From Azospirillum sp. RU38E (lineage in GTDB: Bacteria; Pseudomonadota; Alphaproteobacteria; Azospirillales; Azospirillaceae): a stretch of DNA of 64,000 nt. Under the pieces are notes generated by a model. It worked only from the letters and a program-made list of their open reading frames with translations, was not told the DNA's origin and made no database searches. This document shows positions 54,721 to 64,000 of this stretch, piece after piece (positions within the stretch are counted from its first letter, which is position 1; each line of letters begins with the position of its first letter). The translations under genes and the position numbers were made by a program. The stretch lies in assembly GCF_900188385.1 (NCBI RefSeq), contig NZ_FZOI01000012.1, forward strand, positions 1 through 64,000, read 5' to 3'.

Positions 54721-55775
54721 GGGAACACCGGCACCAGATCCAGGCCCAGCGTCTCTTCAAAGCCATACATGATGTTGAAATTCTGGATCGCCTGACCCGA
54801 CGCCCCCTTCACCAGATTGTCGATGGCCGAGATGATGATGGCGCGGCCCGGCAGCCGATCAGCAAAGACATTGATCAGGCAGAGGTTCGAGGCGCGGACA
54901 TGGCGCGTCTGCGGGGCCACGCCATCGGCCAGCACCTTCACAAACGGCTCATCCTTATAGGTGTTGCGCAGCATGTCGCGCAGATCATCCGCCGTGGCGC
55001 TGCCCTTCAGCTTCACATAGGTGGTGGCCAGGATGCCGCGTGCCATCGGCATCAGATGCGGGGTGAAGGCAACCACAATATCCTTGCCGGCGGCCTGCGT
55101 CAGGCCCTGTTCGATCTCCGGCGCGTGGCGGTGGCTGGCAATGCCATAGGGGTGGATGCCTTCGGTCACTTCCGTGAACAGGCTGCCCTGCTTGGCATCG
55201 CGCCCGGCACCGGAAACGCCGGATTTGGCATCGATGATGATATCGTCAATCTCGATCAGGCCAGCCTGCAACAGCGGGATCAGCGGCAATTGCGACGCGG
55301 TGGGGTAGCAGCCGGGGTTGGCCACCAGCCGCGCCTTGGCCACCGCCTCGCGCGTAATCTCCGACAGGCCATAGACGGCATTTTCCTGGAGCGCCGGGGC
55401 CTTGTGGGCGTGGCCATACCATTGGGCATAGGTTTCCACGTCGAACAGGCGGAAATCCGCCGACAGGTCGCAGATACGCACATGTTCGGGCAGGCCGGCG
55501 ATCACTTCCTGCGTGGTGCCGTGCGGCAGGCCGCAGAAGACAAAATCCACGCCCGACCAATCGACATCGGCAATCTTGGTCAGGGCCGGCAGGTCATAGG
55601 GGGCCAGATGCGGGAACACCTCGGCCACCGGCTTGCCGGCAGCGCGTTCGCCGGTCAGGGCGACGATGCGGGCGCGCGGATGGCGGAGCAGGAATCGGAT
55701 CAGTTCCGCCCCGGTATAGCCGGAAGCGCCCAGAATGGCGACGCGGACGGGGGCGGACGGATCGATAGTGCTCAT
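54717..55775 (-). CDS. argC: N-acetyl-gamma-glutamyl-phosphate reductase
   Basis: 352 residues. NAD(P) loop ILGASGYTGAELIRFL at the start and catalytic Cys in LVANPGCYPTASQLPL. It reduces N-acetylglutamyl-phosphate to the semialdehyde in arginine synthesis. The start codon (55775) is where the family begins. It lies 71 bp behind a GNAT gene on the same strand and is coupled to the carbonic anhydrase gene ahead. Confidence 0.94.
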   Translation of the reverse strand: MSTIDPSAPVRVAILGASGYTGAELIRFLLRHPRARIVALTGERAAGKPVAEVFPHLAPYDLPALTKIADVDWSGVDFVFCGLPHGTTQEVIAGLPEHVRICDLSADFRLFDVETYAQWYGHAHKAPALQENAVYGLSEITREAVAKARLVANPGCYPTASQLPLIPLLQAGLIEIDDIIIDAKSGVSGAGRDAKQGSLFTEVTEGIHPYGIASHRHAPEIEQGLTQAAGKDIVVAFTPHLMPMARGILATTYVKLKGSATADDLRDMLRNTYKDEPFVKVLADGVAPQTRHVRASNLCLINVFADRLPGRAIIISAIDNLVKGASGQAIQNFNIMYGFEETLGLDLVPVFP

Positions 55776-55846
55776 GATGTTCCGTTTCTCTCGGCTGCTC
55801 TGGTGAAAATCACGACGGGCGATGGGGCTGTTATCCCATCACTTCA

Positions 55847-56314
55847 TTACAAATACAGCTTCATGCCGACATGCGAAGCCTGAAAGCCTAAGCGCTGGTA
55901 GAACCTGTGCGCATCGGTCCGCTGGGAATTGCTGGTCAGCTGCACCAGGGCACAGCCCCGCGCGCGGGCCAGATCCAGGCAATTTTCGATCAGCACTTCG
56001 CCCAGGCCCTGGTTACGAAAGGCGCTGGCGATGCGCACATTTTCGATCATGCAGCGGCGCATCCCGCCGCGTGCCAGATGGCGCATATAGTTCAGTTGCG
56101 CCACGCCGACCACCCGCCCATCCACATCCAGCACCAGCACTTCGGCGTTGGGGTCCAGCATGATCTCGTCCCACGCCTCGTAATAGGGCGTCAGGTCGGG
56201 GGCATTCACGTCGGTGGCATTGGGGTCCAGGCTGTCTTCCCGCAGCAGGGCCAGCATGTCGGGCACATCGCGCCGCTGCGCCACCCGCACCACCACATCA
56301 TCCTTCAGCGCCAT
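55847..56314 (-). CDS. GNAT-family N-acetyltransferase
   Basis: 155 residues. The acetyl-CoA binding stretch IASAFRNQGLGEVLIENCLDLARARG (residue about 95 on) has the Q/RxxGxG/A loop, and FYQRLGF near the end is the usual motif B. The substrate is unknown: amino acid, peptide or antibiotic. Being upstream of argC on the same strand, an N-acetyl-amino-acid role is plausible but not shown. Confidence 0.88.
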   Translation of the reverse strand: MALKDDVVVRVAQRRDVPDMLALLREDSLDPNATDVNAPDLTPYYEAWDEIMLDPNAEVLVLDVDGRVVGVAQLNYMRHLARGGMRRCMIENVRIASAFRNQGLGEVLIENCLDLARARGCALVQLTSNSQRTDAHRFYQRLGFQASHVGMKLYL

Positions 56315-56437
56315 AATGGTTCCCCTGACATCCTGTCCTGCCCCAGACGATATTCTGCCTTGCAGGATGCACCCTTATCGCCCGGATCGGGGCTGGCGCA
56401 TAGTTCCAACCTGTCGCCCGTTACCCGATCCGGTGCC

Positions 56438-57691
56438 ATGTCTGCCCCCTCCCCGCTTGAAAAGCCGCAAAGCCCGTTCGCCTATTCCGGCTATCGGCTT
56501 TACTGGTTCGCCCGCATCTGCGCCATCCTGGCCCTGCAGATCCAGATCGTCGCCACCGGCTGGCGAATCTATGATGTTTCCGGCAGCGCCCTGGCGTTGG
56601 GATTCGTCGGGCTGGCTGAATTCCTGCCATCGATCCTGCTGGTGCTGATCACCGGCCATGTCGCCGACCGGTTCGACCGGCGGCGCATCATCAATGTCTG
56701 CCAGACGCTGGACATCATCGCCATGATGCTGCTCTGGATGGCCTTGTGGAATGACAATGCCCCGATCTGGCCCGCCTTCATCGCCGTGTTCATCCTGGGC
56801 GTCGGCCGGGCTTTTGAGATGCCGGCGGCGGCATCGCTGGTGCCCAATCTGGTCCCGCGGGAGATTTTCCCCCGCGCCGTGGCGCTGAATTCATCGGCCT
56901 GGCAGGGGGCCAGCATCATCGGCCCGGCGCTGGGCGGCGTGCTCTATGGCGTGATCGGTCACACGGTTTTCGCCGTCAGCGCCGCCCTGTTCGCTACGGC
57001 CTTCGTGCTGGTCTGGCTGATCAAGCTGGAACCGCGCACGCCCAAGGAAGCCGCCAAGAAGGTTTCCATGCAGGTGCTGCTGGCCGGCTTTTCCTTCATC
57101 AAGGCCAAACCCATCGTGCTGGGCGCCATTTCGCTGGACCTGTTCGCCGTGCTGCTGGGCGGGGCCACCGCCCTGCTGCCGATTCTGGCCAAGGATCAGT
57201 TTGGCGCCGGCCCCATGTTGGTCGGCATCATGCGCGCCGCCCCGTCGGTCGGCGCGCTGGCCACCGGCCTGGCCCTGTCCATCTGGCCGGTGCGGCGGCA
57301 GGTGGGGCGGACCCTGTTCATCTGTGTGGCGGCGTTCGGCGTCGGTACGGTGATTTTCGGCCTGACCAGTTCCGCCATCATCGCCGGCATCGCGCTCGTG
57401 GTGATGGGGGCCGCCGATATGGTCAGCGTCTTCATCCGCCAGTCGCTGGTGCAGTTGGAAACCCCGGATGAGATGCGCGGCCGGGTCAGCGCCGTCAGCA
57501 GCCTGTTCATCGGCGCATCGAACCAGTTGGGCGAGTTCGAATCTGGCGTGATGGCCGCCTGGCTGGGGGCTGGCCCCGCCGTGGTGGTGGGCGGTATCGG
57601 CACGCTGGCCGTGGTGCTGATCTGGGCCGTGCTGTTCCCGGCCCTGCGCACCGTGGACCGGTTCCCCGGCGCGGTGGAGCAGCGGGGATAG
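56438..57691 (+). CDS. MFS transporter, EntS-like exporter family
   Basis: 417 residues with about 12 transmembrane segments. Motif A-type DRFDRRRIINVCQT after helix 2, and GRAFEMPAAASLVPNLVPRE in the loop of helix 4-5, match the MFS_3/EntS branch that exports siderophores or drugs. The frame is open from 55907, but the true N-terminus (PSPLEKPQSPFAYSGYRL) starts at ATG 56438. It is divergent from the GNAT gene. The stop faces a hairpin element and pobA. Confidence 0.88.
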   Translation: MSAPSPLEKPQSPFAYSGYRLYWFARICAILALQIQIVATGWRIYDVSGSALALGFVGLAEFLPSILLVLITGHVADRFDRRRIINVCQTLDIIAMMLLWMALWNDNAPIWPAFIAVFILGVGRAFEMPAAASLVPNLVPREIFPRAVALNSSAWQGASIIGPALGGVLYGVIGHTVFAVSAALFATAFVLVWLIKLEPRTPKEAAKKVSMQVLLAGFSFIKAKPIVLGAISLDLFAVLLGGATALLPILAKDQFGAGPMLVGIMRAAPSVGALATGLALSIWPVRRQVGRTLFICVAAFGVGTVIFGLTSSAIIAGIALVVMGAADMVSVFIRQSLVQLETPDEMRGRVSAVSSLFIGASNQLGEFESGVMAAWLGAGPAVVVGGIGTLAVVLIWAVLFPALRTVDRFPGAVEQRG

Positions 57692-57723
57692 GGGCAGCCC
57701 CCTATCCCCGTGAATTACCCACG

Positions 57724-57810
57724 TTAAAGCCCGTTTCCGCTGTGCGGAAACGGGCTTTAACCTTTCGTTCTCCTCAATCGCCGGGCCTGTTTCCGGTCAA
57801 CCGAAAGCAG
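57724..57810. repeat. Truncated third copy of the structured repeat (copy C), also bidirectional terminator
   Basis: TTAAAGCCCGTTTCCGC (57724-57740) pairs perfectly with 57744-57760 around TGT, a 17-bp stem in the convergent MFS/pobA junction. After 6 nt comes GTTCTCCTCAATCGCCGGGC (57767-57786), matching the linker of copies A and B, followed at once by a second hairpin (57787-57810, CTGTTTCCGGT/ACCGAAAGCAG). The element stops there, 2 bp from the pobA stop; hairpins 3 to 5 are missing. Confidence 0.7.
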
Positions 57811-57812
57811 CT

Positions 57813-59128
<1,316 letters not shown>

Positions 59129-60010
59129 ATGCGCCCCACCCGCCCGCTGGTGCCGCGTTTCTTTCTCTATGGTGAAGCGCCGGCCAAGGCGGATGAACGG
59201 TTCATCCATGCCGAAACGCTGGAACGGCGCTCCCGCCCCAGCGGCTGGAAAATCGCCCCCCATGCCCACCCGGACCTGAACCATGTGCTGGTGATGGGCA
59301 AAGGCAGCGGGGCGATGCTGGCCGGCGGGCGGGCGCATGGCTTCACCGCCCCTGCCCTGCTGCTGGTCCCGGCAGGGGAGGTGCATGGCTTTGATTTCGG
59401 GCCAGAAAGCCAGGGTTTTGTCATCACCTTCGTGGACCCGCTGCTGCACGCGCTGGCCCGGCGGGAGGCTGGGTTGGAAAACCTGTTCTCCGCCGCCCGC
59501 ACCGTGCCCCTGCCCGCCAATGATACGCTGTGTCTGCCACTCGCCACCGCTCTGGAAGCGGAGATGGAGGAACAAAGGCCGGGCCGGGAATTGATGGTGG
59601 AAGGGTTGCTGACCACCCTGCTGCTGGCCAGTTTACGCGCCGCAAGGCTGGTGGAAGGGGCCGCCGGGGCAGCAGCACGCGGGCCACGGGTGACGCTGGT
59701 GGCCCGTTACCGCGAATTGCTGGCCACCCATTTCCGCGACGGCTGGTCGGTGGCGGATTATGCGGCCGCCCTGGGGGCCACGCCGGGCCGCCTGCGCGCG
59801 GCCTGCCTGGAGGTGACGGGCCGCGCGCCGATCGACCTGCTGCATGAAAGGCTGCTGGCGGAGGCGAAACACAGCCTGCTCTACGGCGACCTGCCGGTGG
59901 CGGAGGTGGCGTTTGAGTTGGGCTTCACCGACCCCGCCTATTTCAACCGCTTCTTCACCAGCCGCATCGGCTGTTCCCCCGGTCGTTTCCGCCGGGGGGC
60001 GGGGGGGTGA
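59129..60010 (+). CDS. pobR: AraC-family regulator, PobR-like
   Basis: 293 residues. N-terminal cupin-like sensor (about 30-150: IAPHAHPDLNHVLVM, PALLLVPAGEVHGFDF) and C-terminal AraC HTH (about 195-290: GWSVADYAAALGATPGRLRA, VAEVAFELGFTDPAYFNRFF). PobR-type proteins bind 4-hydroxybenzoate and activate pobA. Divergence from pobA supports the symbol. Its stop codon is directly adjacent to the LysR stop (TGATCA). Confidence 0.88.
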   Translation: MRPTRPLVPRFFLYGEAPAKADERFIHAETLERRSRPSGWKIAPHAHPDLNHVLVMGKGSGAMLAGGRAHGFTAPALLLVPAGEVHGFDFGPESQGFVITFVDPLLHALARREAGLENLFSAARTVPLPANDTLCLPLATALEAEMEEQRPGRELMVEGLLTTLLLASLRAARLVEGAAGAAARGPRVTLVARYRELLATHFRDGWSVADYAAALGATPGRLRAACLEVTGRAPIDLLHERLLAEAKHSLLYGDLPVAEVAFELGFTDPAYFNRFFTSRIGCSPGRFRRGAGG

Positions 60011-61189
60011 TCACTCCCCCACCCCCCGCCGCAGCAATTCCATCAACGCGGCCTGCACCCGCGTCGGCTGCCAGCCTTTACGCACGGTCAGGCCGATGGG
60101 GCGTTCGGTGCCGGGCAAGGGCTGCGGCAGCACGGCCAGATACCCGGCCTCCACCTCCTGCCGCACCTGGCTGGCCGACAGCAGGGCGGCCCGGTCGCTT
60201 TGCATCAGCAACCCGCGTGAGGCGATCAGGGAGCTGCATTCAATAATGTGGCGCGGCGGCTTCACCTGGGCAGCAGCGAAGAAGCTGGCGAAATGGGCGC
60301 GGGCGGGTGTGCCCTCGCGCGGCGCGATCCAGTCCAGTGCGGCCAGGGCCGCCGCCGTCGGCTCCCCTTCCGCCAGGATCGGGTGATCAGCCCGCACCAC
60401 GATGGAGAGCGGTTCCACGAACAGCACCTCCTGTTCGATATCCGGCGTGGGCGGTGGCAGGCGCAGCGCGCCGACAATCAGGTCCAGCCCGCCATGCCGC
60501 AATTCATGCAACTGTTCGGCATAGGGCCCATCAATGATGCGCACCTGCGCGCCGGGATAGCGGGCCAGCAGCGCCGTTATCGCCTGGGGCAACAGGTGCG
60601 ACCGGGCCAGCGGCAGGCAGCCGACGGAGACCCGCCCCGTCATCTGGCCCCGCCATTCGCGCAATTCCTCCAGCCCCTGGCGGATTTCTGCCAGCGCCAG
60701 CGCCGCCAGCCGGGCCAGCCCGCGCGCCTCCCGCGTGGGTTCCAGCCCCTGGGGCGTGCGGGTCAGCAGGGGGCGGCCGCACAGGCTTTCCAGATCGCGC
60801 ATGGCCCGGTTGACGCTGGGCTGTGAGACGCCCAGCTTTGCGGCGGCCAGGGTGAAGCTGCCAGCCTCCACCGCTGCCACCAGGGTGCGCAGTTGCACGC
60901 TGGTCACCCGGCCCGCCAGCCCCGGCACAGCCAGTTCACGTTCCGCCACGTGCAACGGGTCGAAGGCACGCGCGATGCGCTGGGCAAAGCGGCGGCCGGG
61001 TTCGGTCGGCTCCATCCCCGTGCCGGTACGGGTGAACAGCACCTCCCCCACCGCCGCTTCCAGCTTGGCCACCGTCTGCGTCACCGCCGGCTGGGAGATG
61101 TGGGCGGCGTCGGCCGCCGCCACCGTGCTGCGGGTGCGAACAACCTCCGCAATAACCTGTAATGCCCGCAGTTTCGGGATTTCCTGCAC
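60011..61189 (-). CDS. LysR-family regulator with two tandem HTH domains
   Basis: 392 residues, about 90 more than usual. Two LysR HTH domains occur in series: residues about 5-68 ([20 protein letters not shown]) and about 97-160 ([20 protein letters not shown]), each with the downstream wing. The ligand-binding domain follows (about 180-390). It is divergent from ligK/ligU, so control of 4-carboxy-4-hydroxy-2-oxoadipate metabolism is likely; LysR regulators of this pathway respond to protocatechuate- or gallate-derived acids. Confidence 0.9.
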   Translation of the reverse strand: MQEIPKLRALQVIAEVVRTRSTVAAADAAHISQPAVTQTVAKLEAAVGEVLFTRTGTGMEPTEPGRRFAQRIARAFDPLHVAERELAVPGLAGRVTSVQLRTLVAAVEAGSFTLAAAKLGVSQPSVNRAMRDLESLCGRPLLTRTPQGLEPTREARGLARLAALALAEIRQGLEELREWRGQMTGRVSVGCLPLARSHLLPQAITALLARYPGAQVRIIDGPYAEQLHELRHGGLDLIVGALRLPPPTPDIEQEVLFVEPLSIVVRADHPILAEGEPTAAALAALDWIAPREGTPARAHFASFFAAAQVKPPRHIIECSSLIASRGLLMQSDRAALLSASQVRQEVEAGYLAVLPQPLPGTERPIGLTVRKGWQPTRVQAALMELLRRGVGE

Positions 61190-61343
61190 CGCAGCAATCC
61201 TTATGATCCAGAACGTTCTAACAAAATGTTATAGCATGATCGGCGTTTTGAAGTGGAGCTTCTTGGCAAGCCGGGTCCATAGTCCCACCCAAGATCAAGC
61301 GCGGAGGACCAATCCGCGCACCCGTTTTGGAGGATGTTTGGCC
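61190..61343. promoter_or_regulatory. LysR/ligK divergent control region
   Basis: TAACAAAATGTTA (61219-61231) is a T-N11-A palindrome of LysR type; GAACGTTC (61211-61218) is a second palindrome immediately before it. ATGATC occurs at 61204 and again at 61235. GGAGG precedes the ligK ATG. Confidence 0.5.
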
Positions 61344-62033
61344 ATGCCCGTGGTCGTCACCAATATCAAGCGCCCCGATTCCGCCCTGGTGGATGAATTT
61401 GCCCGCTACGGCGTGGCCACCGTGCATGAGGCGCAGGGCCGCAAGGGTCTGCTGGCCAGCTATATGCGCCCGATCTACCGCCCGGCGCACATTGCCGGCA
61501 CCGCCGTCACCTGCACCGTGGCGCCGGGCGATAACTGGACCATCCATGTGGCTGTCGAACAGTGCCAGCCGGGCGATATCCTGGTGGTGAAGCCGACCAG
61601 CCCCTGCGAGGATGGTTATTTCGGCGATCTGCTGGCCGAATCCCTGATGTCGCGCGGCGTGCGCGGCCTGATCATTGAGGCGGGCGTGCGCGATATCGCC
61701 ACGCTGACCGAAATGGGCTTCCCCGTCTGGTCCAAGGCGGTCTTCGCCCAGGGCACGGTGAAGGAGACGTTGGGCGATGTGAACCTGCCCGTCACCTGCG
61801 CCGGGGCCGCCATCAATCCAGGCGACATCATTGTTGCCGATGATGATGGTGTGGTTGTCGTCGCCCGTAAGGAAGCGGCCAGCGTGCTGGAAAGCGCCAA
61901 GGCGCGTGAGATCAAGGAAGAAAAGAACCGCGCCCAGTTCAAGCAGGGCGTGCTGGGCCTGGACCTGTACAAGATGCGCGACCGGCTGCGCGAAAAGGGC
62001 CTGACCTATATCGAGGCCGCCGACCAGGAGTAA
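61344..62033 (+). CDS. ligK: 4-carboxy-4-hydroxy-2-oxoadipate aldolase / oxaloacetate decarboxylase
   Basis: 229 residues, the family length. [19 protein letters not shown] at the start, and the metal/pyruvate site [18 protein letters not shown]. It splits CHA into pyruvate and oxaloacetate, the last step of protocatechuate 4,5-cleavage and gallate degradation. Frames open further upstream are antisense to the LysR gene. It is 6 bp from ligU, in one operon. Confidence 0.94.
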   Translation: MPVVVTNIKRPDSALVDEFARYGVATVHEAQGRKGLLASYMRPIYRPAHIAGTAVTCTVAPGDNWTIHVAVEQCQPGDILVVKPTSPCEDGYFGDLLAESLMSRGVRGLIIEAGVRDIATLTEMGFPVWSKAVFAQGTVKETLGDVNLPVTCAGAAINPGDIIVADDDGVVVVARKEAASVLESAKAREIKEEKNRAQFKQGVLGLDLYKMRDRLREKGLTYIEAADQE

Positions 62034-62039
62034 GCCGCC

Positions 62040-63125
62040 ATGCTGAAACCCATCCCCTGCACGGTGATGCGCGGCGGTACCTCCAAGGGCCTGTATTTCC
62101 AGGCCCATGATCTGCCCGCCGACCGCGCGGCACGCGATGCCGTGCTGCTGGCCGCCATGGGCTCGCCCGATGCCCGGCAGATCGACGGCATGGGTGGTGC
62201 CCATCCGCTGACCAGCAAGGTGGCGGTCATCGGCCCATCCAGCCGCGATGATGCCGATGTCGATTACCTGTTCTTGCAGGTGGTGGTGGACAAGGCAGAG
62301 GTGAGCGACAGCCAGAATTGCGGGAATATTCTGGCGGGCGTGGGGCCGTTTGCCATTGAAAATGGCCTGGTGCCAGTGGCCGGCCCCATCACCTCTGTGC
62401 GCATCCATATGGTGAATACCGGGGCGCTGGCCGTGGCACATGTGCCCACGCCCGGCGGGCTGGTGGAATATGAAGGGGATGCCCGCATCGACGGCGTGCC
62501 CGGCACCGCCGCCGCCATCCCCATCGATTTCCTGGATGTGGCGGGCTCAAGCTGCGGTGCCCTGCTGCCCACCGGCAATGTGGTGGATGAGGTGGCGGGC
62601 GTGCGCGTCACCTGCATCGATAACGGAATGCCCGTCGTCATCCTGAACGCCGCCGATTTCGGCGTGAAAGGTGATGAAGCACCGGAAGCGTTGGAGGCCG
62701 ACGCCAGCCTGAAAGCCAGGGTGGAGGCAATTCGCCTGGAACTGGGCCCCCGGATGAATCTGGGCGATGTGGCCAAGAAGACCGTGCCGAAAATGACGCT
62801 GGTGTCCCCCCCCGCCCATGGCGGGGCCGTCGGCACCCGCAGCTTCATCCCCCATCGGGTGCATGAGGCGATTGGCGTGCTGGGGGCCGTCAGTGTCGCC
62901 ACCGCCTGCGTGCTGCCCGGTTCAGTGGCGGCCCAGGTGGCGGGGCTGGACGGGGCCACCGGGCCGCAGCGGCTGGAGGTGGAACACCCGACCGGGTTTT
63001 TCACCGTGGATATGGATGTCGCCGCCGATGGCGCTGGCATCAAGGTCAACCGTTCTGCCCTGCTGCGCACGGCGCGCAAGCTGATGCGGGGTGAGGTTTA
63101 TGTTCCCGGCCATCTGTTGGGGTGA
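62040..63125 (+). CDS. ligU: 4-oxalomesaconate tautomerase
   Basis: 361 residues, PrpF-superfamily isomerase. CTVMRGGTSKGLYFQAHDLP at the start and QNCGNILAGVGPFAIENGL carry the conserved Cys region. It isomerises 4-oxalomesaconate in the protocatechuate 4,5 / gallate pathway, just before the hydratase LigJ and aldolase LigK. The dehydrogenase-like gene follows after 9 bp. Confidence 0.9.
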   Translation: MLKPIPCTVMRGGTSKGLYFQAHDLPADRAARDAVLLAAMGSPDARQIDGMGGAHPLTSKVAVIGPSSRDDADVDYLFLQVVVDKAEVSDSQNCGNILAGVGPFAIENGLVPVAGPITSVRIHMVNTGALAVAHVPTPGGLVEYEGDARIDGVPGTAAAIPIDFLDVAGSSCGALLPTGNVVDEVAGVRVTCIDNGMPVVILNAADFGVKGDEAPEALEADASLKARVEAIRLELGPRMNLGDVAKKTVPKMTLVSPPAHGGAVGTRSFIPHRVHEAIGVLGAVSVATACVLPGSVAAQVAGLDGATGPQRLEVEHPTGFFTVDMDVAADGAGIKVNRSALLRTARKLMRGEVYVPGHLLG

Positions 63126-63134
63126 GGTCACAGC

Positions 63135-64000
63135 ATGTCCTTCAAATCAATCGCCCTGATCGGGTTGGGAGAGGTCGGCACCATCCTGGCCGATGACCTG
63201 TCCCAACGCGGCTTCACCCTGTCGGCCTGGGATGTGCGCTTTACTGACCCGGCTTCCCCGCCGTCGCAGGCCGCTGCATCGCGATCCTTCCTGCGCCGGG
63301 GCAGCGATGCGGCTGACGCGGTGGCCAGGGCCGATCTGGTGATCAGCGCCGTCACCGCCGCCCGCACCATTGATGCGGCCAAGGCAGCGGCGGCGGGTAT
63401 GGCGGCCGGGGCCGTGTTCGTGGATTTCAATTCCGCCTCCCCCGGTGCCAAGGGCGAAGCGGCGGCGGCGGTGAACGGGGCCGGTGCCCGCTATGTCGAA
63501 GCCGCCGTGATGTCGCCGGTACCGCCCAAGCGGCTGGGCACCCCCATCCTGCTGGGCGGCCCCCATGCCGATGGCCTGCTGGCGGCATTGCGGGATATTG
63601 GCCTGTCCAACCTCTCCGTCTTCTCCGCTGAATATGGCAAGGCCTCTGCGGCCAAGATGTGCCGGTCGGTGATGGTGAAGGGGATTGAGGCGCTGTTGAG
63701 CGAAAGCCTGCTGGCCGCTCGGCATTACGGGGTGGACGACACGGTGCTGACCTCCCTGAACGATCTGTTTCCGGGGCCGGACTGGCACAAGCTGTCGCGC
63801 TACATGATTTCCCGCACCATGGAACATGGCAAGCGCCGGGCAGAGGAAATGCGCGAGGTCGCCCGCACGGTGGAAGAGGCCGGCCTGTCCCCCTGGATGA
63901 GCCTGGCCACCGTGGAGCGCCAGGAATGGGCCCCACCGCTGTCCAGCGCGCTGGACCAGGAAGAAATCACCGCCATGCTGGACGCGATGCGCGTTCAATT
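63135..64000 (+). CDS. NAD(P)-binding dehydrogenase with DUF1932 domain (partial, runs off the end)
   Basis: The first 288 residues are present. Rossmann motif ALIGLGEVGTILADDL at the start, 6-phosphogluconate/hydroxyisobutyrate-type core (VFVDFNSASPGAK, AKMCRSVMVKGIEALL), then the DUF1932 C-terminal part up to the window end. The physiological substrate is not established; proteins of this type recur in protocatechuate/gallate clusters. GAGG lies just before the ATG. The rest of the gene is outside the window. Confidence 0.85.
   Translation, partial: MSFKSIALIGLGEVGTILADDLSQRGFTLSAWDVRFTDPASPPSQAAASRSFLRRGSDAADAVARADLVISAVTAARTIDAAKAAAAGMAAGAVFVDFNSASPGAKGEAAAAVNGAGARYVEAAVMSPVPPKRLGTPILLGGPHADGLLAALRDIGLSNLSVFSAEYGKASAAKMCRSVMVKGIEALLSESLLAARHYGVDDTVLTSLNDLFPGPDWHKLSRYMISRTMEHGKRRAEEMREVARTVEEAGLSPWMSLATVERQEWAPPLSSALDQEEITAMLDAMRVQ

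Noticed and set aside
55907-56437. Upstream extension of the MFS frame
   Set aside because: It is antisense to the GNAT gene; the transporter N-terminus begins at 56438.
60735-61343. Upstream extension of the ligK frame
   Set aside because: It is antisense to the double-HTH LysR gene, and ligK has its usual length from 61344.

Overview
The window is GC-rich bacterial DNA with dense, short-spaced genes and many outer-membrane TonB-dependent receptors. A Tat-exported enzyme, a cobalamin-riboswitch btuB operon, protocatechuate 4,5-cleavage genes, a PobA/PobR pair and a tryptophan-halogenase-like gene beside a TonB receptor together suggest an alphaproteobacterium, most likely a soil or plant-associated Rhodospirillales (Azospirillum/Niveispirillum type). 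That placement is inference from gene content; no rRNA or tRNA gene is visible.

Layout. 1-441: no supported gene. 442-2420: DUF3089 lipoprotein and a TetR regulator, both leftward. 2612-11574: a five-gene rightward run (TonB receptor, Tat-exported M28-fold protein, M81/MlrC-type peptidase, MFS carrier, acyl-CoA ligase) that looks like uptake and breakdown of a peptide- or acyl-peptide-like compound. 11599-12154: remnant of a CHAT-domain gene cut off by a hairpin-rich repeat. 12431-13855: bifunctional GDP-mannose enzyme, followed by a MITE-like element. 14099-20415: unknown gene, sigma-54 activator with a degenerate receiver, two small proteins, TPR-methyltransferase, and an amino-acid-type ABC binding protein plus permease. 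20564-23069: SGNH lipoprotein hydrolase and a TPR/aspartyl-hydroxylase protein, leftward. 23255-31585: cobalamin block (cobC, cbiB, cobQ, cobO, cobU, btuD-like ATPase, btuB) with a cobalamin riboswitch upstream of btuB. 31783-38720: chemotaxis receptor and a SbcCD-like YhaO/YhaN pair. 38760-40287: decayed genes in a partly AT-rich island. 40726-49119: beta-glucan-type locus (TonB receptor, halogenase-like flavoprotein, GH3, GH30). 49263-54161: treZ, treY and a SemiSWEET sugar carrier. 54178-56314: gamma carbonic anhydrase, argC and a GNAT, leftward. 56438-57691: MFS exporter. 57813-64000: 4-hydroxybenzoate/protocatechuate block (pobA, pobR, a LysR regulator with two HTH domains, ligK, ligU and a partial DUF1932 dehydrogenase).

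The most unusual signal is a non-coding structured repeat. Two full copies (about 11994-12154 and 20420-20564) share short conserved linkers and identical spacing from the GTTCCCTCA motif onward, but four of their five hairpins have different stem sequences that still pair. A third, truncated copy lies at 57724-57810. Two of the three fill convergent gene junctions. A second repeat family (REPIN-type, three copies at 25444, 27234 and 45214) and a possible 131-bp MITE after manC are also present. Other points of interest are the double-HTH LysR regulator, the pseudo-receiver in the sigma-54 activator, the M28-like protein lacking several metal ligands, and a gene that a single-G indel appears to have split.
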